Positions 18,001 to 20,972 of a DNA stretch of 20,972 nt are shown here, piece by piece (position 1 is the first letter of the stretch; each line of letters opens with the position of its first letter). The DNA is from Micractinium sp. NFX-FRZ (lineage: Eukaryota; Chlorophyta; Trebouxiophyceae; Chlorellales; Chlorellaceae). The stretch lies in assembly GCA_029339195.1 (NCBI GenBank), contig JAPTJF010000690.1, positions 1-20,972 on the forward strand. Direction: 5' to 3'. Under the pieces are notes generated by a model. It had not been told where the DNA came from. It saw nothing but the letters and a program-made list of their open reading frames with translations, and did no database searches. Made by a program: the position numbers and the translations under genes.

Positions 18001-20972
18001 GATGCGCCCTGAGCAGTGCGTACTATCAGCGACACACCCACAGAGAATGACACGCTTTGTGGGATGGTCGCTTGCAGAAGGATGCTAATGTTGCTGCCTG
18101 GCTGCAATGTGGTGGCCTGCAACGCAACATTCAAGATCACGCCTGGTGGCAGGGTGCCAAACGTTGTTGTCAGTTCCAACTCGGTGAGTGGCAAGCTGGA
18201 CTGGCTGGTGAGAAGAGCAAGGGGTTTAGTCGGATGGCTCCCGGGGTCAATAGCCAATGTCGCCAGCCCCGTCGATGTCACGAGCCACGATGACGTAAAC
18301 GTGATGGCCAACGCAGGCACCACGTTGAACGAGTCTTGCACAGGGACGGGCCCTAAGAGCAGGGAGGCAGAAGCAAAGCACAAACCGATAGTTTATGCAA
18401 ACATGATAGTGCGAAACAACAAGATTCGCAGCTGCGAAAGCAAAGTTGCTCTGTTGAAAAGCATTCAATATTCCTCACCGGTGAAAAGTGGGTTGCGGCA
18501 GTACATAGTGTAATCTCCCACGGACGAGCCCCAAGATGGCACAATAAAGCTGTTGTTGAAGGTTCCTTCGGCGTCAAGCTGCGCCACGAACGACAGCCAG
18601 CTGCCTGGCCCACCAATGGTGACCGTCACGTTGCGGCCCGCCCACGGTTGTGAGGCATTGCCCACTGGCGTGAGCTGGGCCATGCCGTCCAGCTCGACCC
18701 GGTCGCCAGGCACAAACGTGCGGGTGGGGCTTGCTACACGAACGGTGCATGTGTAATCAACAGTAGGCAAGAGCCGCAGCGTTGTAGATGTCGAGCCAAA
18801 GTCATTCAATGCCACAACTTCGATGATGGTGACCTGCATGCAAGTATGGGGTGAAATCATGTATTCAATGCAAGATGCCGTTGTTGACACTGATGTGATC
18901 TCTCATTCTTCAATCCTCAACACCGGTATGTGTAACCAGGTTGTAGATTTTCAATTACTCCCCCAACATGCCACGCCCACCTGCTCGTTGGCAATGCGTA
19001 GCACGGTCCACATCAGCGTGCCATTCGAGTCGATGCGCGCACCAAGAGGCCCTGAGCTGAGAAGCCATGTGACGTTGTCAGAGCCCACTGTGCGCAGTGA
19101 GAGCTTGAACAAGAGGCCGACGGGGATGGGAAGCGGATCGGTGGCAGGCAGCGTGGTGGGATCAATGGTTGGCGGTGAGCCAATCTCTGAGCAGTCATCG
19201 CCATGGGCGTTGATTTGGCACAAGCATGTGCCCGTGTAGCAAAAGCCTTGCCCTGAACAGTCGTTCGGACAAGACCCAAAGTACACAAGATCACGGTAGA
19301 AGGTGAGGGTGCACGGCCATGCGCCGCTCAACCCCACGCTTACATTGGCGCCTGGCTCCCCAGGGGGCACCAAACACTCAAGAACCGTTGAGGCAACAGC
19401 AACGGCGATGCCTACGCTTGCGCCGCCCACAATGCACTCATACTGCACAAAAGGCGGGAGATTAAGTCCAATCTGTACGGTGGCGCCCGTGGCGGCAGGT
19501 AGGTCCAGCGGTGTCACATATTCAATGTTGACGGGAGCAGGAGGCGGAGGAGGGCTAGGAGGGGGCGACGGCGGGCTTGGTGGAGGGGGAGGCGGATTTG
19601 GCGGGTCAGGCGGGCTCGGCGGAGTCGGTGATGGGCTTGGTGGGGGCGGACTGGGCGGGGGGGGGCGACGGGCTGTTGGGAGGTGGTGGTGGCGAATGCG
19701 GCACTGCAAATCAAGCAAAAAGATAGATTATGTTCACAGGACATTGACTCGAGAAGGTGAACGCACATGTACGCATCAAGTGATCCGATATGTGTAATAG
19801 CCGGTTGTCAACTGCAACGCACGTGCATCGGAGGTGCACGCCACGCCCACGTCCTCAAAATGGTTGCAATTGTGTGATGTCAGAAACTGGCAGTCATTCA
19901 GAGAGGATTCGGAGCCGTTGCATTTGACGTCGTCTAACACGATTGCCAAGGTCCCATTGCCGGCGCCATAGAAGGCGTTGCCGTGCGCAAAGGCAGGACC
20001 AGGTAGGCCCAACATGCGGCAGACGACCATTGCGTCGCTGTTGCTAAAAGAGTCATCGCACACTGTACCCCAACGACCTTCCACAAAAGCTTCCAAGCGA
20101 CCCCAACTCTCACCACCATCCGCAAGGCGGACATGAGAAACGAGCGGCCCTGCTAGCAAGAAAAGTGCATGAGCGAGTGATTGTTGTAGCATGGACACCC
20201 GCCAGCAATGAAGGGGTGTGCAAGTTGATGGCAGGTGCGCATGTGCTGCATATCAACGGCGGTGTGTTGCATGCATGCCCCTAATATATGCATGCACGTC
20301 TCTCACCGGAAATTGGGCAAGAGTAGTTCCGTGCGTATTCCAATGAAGTGTTTTGAGCACCTGGCTGCAAAGCAAACTCCCTGCCAGCATAGGTGACGCT
20401 CTGATAGCATGCTCCAAAAGCTTCACCCAATGGGGTCATCTCGCTGCAAGGCCTCAACATTACGGCCGTGGCCTGCGGTAAAAGACATGACAAGTACATA
20501 GGCATGCAAGTCGACGAAAGAAAGCTGCCTTATGTCTTGCATGCTAGGGCTAAAGCATGCAATACTTACAAGGTTGGTGCCTTCCTCAATGTGTGTATAC
20601 ATGCACGGTTGCCCTCCATCCACCAGGCACACCATGTGGTTTCGCGTACCAGGTGCACATTGCACACAATAAGGAGAGCAATGTACACAATACGAGTTGG
20701 AGGGGAAGGATGAGCAAGCTGCACAAACAAGGGTCCAAGAAAGGGAGGGAGAGGGGTCGGGTGCTTTGCAACATAACCAACACACAGTAATTGTTGCACT
20801 CTCCTCATAAACATCCGCGCCATGACTATGTCATTCATCAAGCACTTCATCAATCGACAAGTAGTAAATGGCCGTATCAACAAACCTGGCGGGTTGCACG
20901 CCACGCCCACGTCCTCGGAATGGGAGTCCAAGGAAGTATCCGTGGTGAAGGAGCAGTTGGACAGACTGAGCT
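8812..20972 (-). CDS. Giant modular SRCR / EGF / Pro-rich / GCC2-GCC3 extracellular protein (5' end off right edge)
   Basis: I chained 27 exons by GT-AG sites and phase: 20886-20972, 20570-20718, 20307-20472, 19823-20149, 18981-19703, 18479-18833, 17934-18352, 17466-17789, 17109-17258, 16734-16916, 16189-16571, 16005-16076, 15391-15886, 14868-15130, 14494-14693, 14227-14366, 13931-14083, 13121-13735, 12737-12931, 12345-12445, 10893-12195, 10574-10798, 10099-10414, 9716-9982, 9448-9614, 9145-9222, 8812-8907. All lengths fit the phases except 18981-19703, which is one base long at a C9 run. About 2,650 residues are visible. Domains in order: SRCR end, Cys-rich, SRCR, Pro linker, EGF-like, He_PIG-like, beta-sandwich-like segments, Pro-Ser rod, GCC2/GCC3-like repeats. 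No transmembrane segment was seen, so it is probably secreted or wall-bound. The donor of 16734-16916 is ambiguous between three phase-0 sites. The last exon is tentative. Confidence 0.8.
8972..8997. repeat. 26-base T homopolymer (A26 on the minus strand)
   Basis: An uninterrupted T run occurs in otherwise GC-rich sequence. It lies inside the proposed last intron (8908-9144) of the giant gene. On the coding strand it reads as poly(A) preceded by AATTAT. Confidence 0.9.
9145..10414 (-). CDS. GCC2/GCC3-like Cys-rich repeat exons of the giant SRCR gene
   Basis: Four exons (10099-10414, 9716-9982, 9448-9614, 9145-9222) encode a run of short Cys-rich repeats with paired CxxC motifs: LCALCPAGRSC, TACTACTAGTFRAAG, TPCAAGFYIG, TLCSPG joined to FFTVKDGSTGPC, and KPCPKGQTTNN. 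The pattern CxxCxxGxxxxxxG...C is typical of the ephrin-receptor-like GCC2/GCC3 family, extracellular disulfide-bonded repeats found in many protist and algal surface proteins. Exon phases are 0-1, 1-1, 1-0 and 0-0. The 9615-9715 intron has a GC donor. The ligand or partner is unknown. Confidence 0.8.
9615..9715 (-). other. GC-AG intron in the Cys-rich repeat region
   Basis: The exon ends TCGCCAG and the intron begins GCAAGC (GC at 9714-9715). It ends ATGCAG (AG at 9615-9616). The junction gives TLCSPG-FFTV, the usual CxPGFF turn of this repeat family. A GT donor nine bases further in the minus direction would also keep phase but would insert three residues (GKP). Confidence 0.6.
10574..10798 (-). 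CDS. Ser/Thr/Ala-rich linker exon of the giant SRCR gene
   Basis: The acceptor CTTGCAG (AG at 10799-10800) and donor GAGTCG|GTATGA bound a 225-base exon, phase 0 at both ends. It reads ACPSNTMVGGTVSGTGTTTR, then a Ser/Ala/Thr-rich stretch, then KFALSSVVTSASGIRLDM. It lies between the rod-containing exon and the Cys-rich repeats. No domain is recognised; it may be an O-glycosylated spacer. Confidence 0.75.
10893..12195 (-). CDS. Large exon of the giant SRCR gene: beta-rich segment, Pro-Ser rod, Cys-bearing tail
   Basis: The acceptor GGTCGCAG (AG at 12196-12197) enters in phase 2. The donor GGTCAG|GTAGGC leaves in phase 0. The exon encodes 434 residues. The first 165 or so look like folded extracellular sequence (NIFGDPSLSSIRSV, EAGQTFSVHSSSGG, EGPFEYQLTFAVP). 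Next comes a rod of about 210 residues of Ser-Pro and poly-Pro (about 11060-11696). The exon ends ACPSGTITLALTDATNVT and later MCYPRLTVTVAAAGC. Rods of this kind are hydroxylated and glycosylated in algal wall and pherophorin-type proteins. The rod has one internal Cys (LPPCPSPPP). Confidence 0.85.
11060..11696 (-). repeat. 36-base minisatellite coding the Pro-Ser rod
   Basis: The unit is about 36 bases and codes Ser-Pro-Ser followed by nine prolines. At least eight units are near-identical, most regular at about 11310-11660; the rest of the rod is more degenerate. The plus strand is almost pure G with few C or T, so the strand asymmetry is extreme. Confidence 0.85.
12345..14366 (-). CDS. Exons 16-20 of the giant SRCR gene: unassigned extracellular segments
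   Basis: Five exons (14227-14366, 13931-14083, 13121-13735, 12737-12931, 12345-12445) join with matching phases. They read, for example, SNLGSMLIELFGTEEWGEHV, EGGILISDAEATALLSPALG, TRYDTFMRDMQYAQLRGFPS, VSVTTQQPEIIDNEKGLRVT and APGSTAVILWAMRSSLQG. Exon 18 alone gives 205 residues with TATVVLRL- and NVSFALVVTNSTGHDVTETF-type beta-strand text. The segment LHNAGAGSATGVSVTTQQPE resembles bacterial-type surface beta-sandwich repeats (DUF11-like). No enzyme motif is seen. Intergenic-like stretches here are introns. Confidence 0.75.
14494..15886 (-). CDS. Exons 13-15 of the giant SRCR gene: Cys-bearing helical segment
   Basis: The exons are 15391-15886, 14868-15130 and 14494-14693. Exon 13 reads GDLKSGAANSVVIGNLGSCD, AGCDHCGGRGGW, then a helix-rich part (LSVARKLQGAADLADDVTLA). 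Exon 14 reads TIKPTAEALVQGAFGTQNPS and ends in phase 2 before the TAA at 14849-14851. Exon 15 continues DKGIDALGVASIPLTGPVGP with CVLKVVNKCVFQQLNPSRRR. All phases agree. No domain is recognised. The change from beta-like to helical text suggests a separate module. Confidence 0.75.
15131..15390 (-). other. Intron with TGCATGC-rich and G-rich tracts
   Basis: The donor AAACAG|GTGATG and acceptor TTTTTAACAG bound a 260-base intron. Its 5' half is full of TGCATGC-type repeats (about 15295-15390). Its 3' end carries a plus-strand tract of G runs separated by single T (about 15154-15183), able in principle to form a G-quadruplex on the template strand. Confidence 0.8.
16005..18833 (-). CDS. Exons 6-12 of the giant SRCR gene: beta-sandwich-like repeats
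   Basis: The exons are 18479-18833, 17934-18352, 17466-17789, 17109-17258, 16734-16916, 16189-16571 and 16005-16076. Typical text is RVASPTRTFVPGDRVELDGM, LQPGSNISILLQATIPQSVS, ELEPGRLYTFEVEVTNLGTL and PLPPGGSADIVFEITLPTDT. Such alternating strands with VTNxG resemble DUF11/CARDB-type surface repeats. Exon 9 (LANATVRLANVVGATVAVGT, then SGADGMVTLNDVAEGLYLLE) looks like a carboxypeptidase-regulatory or Cna-B-like fold. These are structural guesses by eye. They would act as spacers or adhesion modules outside the cell. Confidence 0.7.
18981..19703 (-). CDS. Exon 5 of the giant SRCR gene: Pro linker, EGF-like motif, He_PIG-like start
   Basis: The acceptor GATTTGCAG (AG at 19704-19705) should enter in phase 1, reading PHSPPPPPNSPSPPP. 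After a C9 run at 19657-19665 the frame shifts by one, and the Pro/Ser linker continues as SPPPPSPSPTPPSPPDPPNP. Next come VNIEYVTPLDLPAATGATVQ, a TIG-like stretch, and an EGF-like motif, CPNDCSGQGFCYTGTCLC with a final C after NAHGDD (six Cys). The exon ends in PVGLLFKLSLRTVGSDNVTW, then NGTLMWTVLRIANEQ. Across the junction into exon 6 (VTIIEVVALNDFGSTSTTL) this matches the GxxFxxxL ... GxLxWT ... VxAxDxxG pattern of He_PIG putative Ig domains. Confidence 0.75.
19657..19665 (-). other. C9 run that breaks the reading frame
   Basis: There are nine C on the coding strand (G9 on plus). Eight would place the whole Pro linker, the upstream SRCR exon and the downstream EGF exon in one frame, and would make exon 5 fit its intron phases. 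Confidence 0.7.
19823..20149 (-). CDS. Exon 4 of the giant SRCR gene: one complete SRCR domain
   Basis: The acceptor TTGCTAGCAG (AG at 20150-20151) and donor GATGCAC|GTGCGT are both phase 1. The 327-base exon encodes an entire SRCR domain: SHVRLADGGESWGRLEAFVE, RWGTVCDD, MVVCRMLGLPGPA, DDVKCNGSESSLNDC, NHFEDVGVAC. Six cysteines are present at the group A-type positions. Length (about 100 residues) and the WGTVCDD, VCRxLG and C.G.E..L..C landmarks are standard. The domain probably binds a ligand outside the cell. Confidence 0.92.
20307..20718 (-). CDS. Exons 2-3 of the giant SRCR gene: Cys-rich inter-SRCR segment
   Basis: Exon 20570-20718 (acceptor TTTGTGCAG, donor ACCTT|GTAAGT) reads ACSSFPSNSYCVHCSPYCVQ, then CAPGTRNHMVCLVDGGQPC. 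Exon 20307-20472 (acceptor TACCGCAG, donor TTCCG|GTGAGA) reads AVMLRPCSEMTPLGEAFGAC and ends ARNYSCPIS. Phases 1-0 and 0-1 connect the two SRCR domains exactly. The Cys pairs suggest a disulfide-bonded linker. No named family is recognised. Confidence 0.8.
20886..20972 (-). CDS. Exon 1 in view of the giant SRCR gene: C-terminal end of an earlier SRCR domain
   Basis: The text LSLSNCSFTTDTSLDSHSED followed by VGVACNPP is the C-terminal end of an SRCR domain (L..C ... HxEDVGVxC). The donor CCGCCAG|GTTTG is phase 1, the same phase as after the complete SRCR domain downstream. The gene continues beyond the right edge, so at least one more SRCR exon and the start codon lie outside. Confidence 0.88.

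Overview
The window reads as nuclear DNA of a GC-rich green alga (Chlorophyta, probably Chlorophyceae). The reasons are many small GT-AG introns ending in TGCAG, (Ser-Pro-Pro...)n hydroxyproline-type rods, SRCR domains in secreted proteins, CAG-coded Gln and Ala runs, and TGTAA sites downstream of stop codons. The species cannot be named from the sequence. Every gene I can support lies on the minus strand; the long plus-strand reading frames are antisense shadows.

Region 1 (1-462): the first two exons of a secreted SRCR-domain gene that runs off the left edge. Exon 1 (357-462) encodes a signal peptide. Exon 2 (1-92) begins an SRCR domain. Positions 463-1777 hold no gene I recognise.

Region 2 (1778 to about 7815): a multi-exon Gln/Ala/Lys-rich gene with several clean splice junctions and at least four, perhaps six, reading-frame breaks. 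One break is an exact 5-bp tandem duplication. The later part has a DNxxxQ ... KH ... GAD layout resembling DUF7869-type putative transposases. I read it as a decaying transposon gene, or a host gene damaged in this copy or assembly. A TGTAA signal lies 25 bases after its stop.

Region 3 (about 7815-8811): spacer plus the probable 3' UTR of the next gene, with a TGTAA site and two adjacent perfect hairpins.

Region 4 (8812-20972): the 3' part of one giant gene, open at the right edge. I could chain 27 exons by splice site and phase, giving about 7.95 kb of coding sequence (about 2,650 residues). Order: end of an SRCR domain; Cys-rich segment; complete SRCR domain; Pro-rich linker; EGF-like motif and He_PIG-like fold; many beta-sandwich-like and unassigned segments; a Pro-Ser rod of about 210 residues; Cys-rich GCC2/GCC3-like repeats. 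One C9 run in the Pro linker breaks the frame, and one intron appears to be GC-AG.

Together: two SRCR genes lie head to tail with a damaged transposase-like gene between them. The giant protein joins receptor modules familiar from animals to an algal cell-wall rod. It is best read as an extracellular-matrix or cell-surface recognition protein of unknown ligand.
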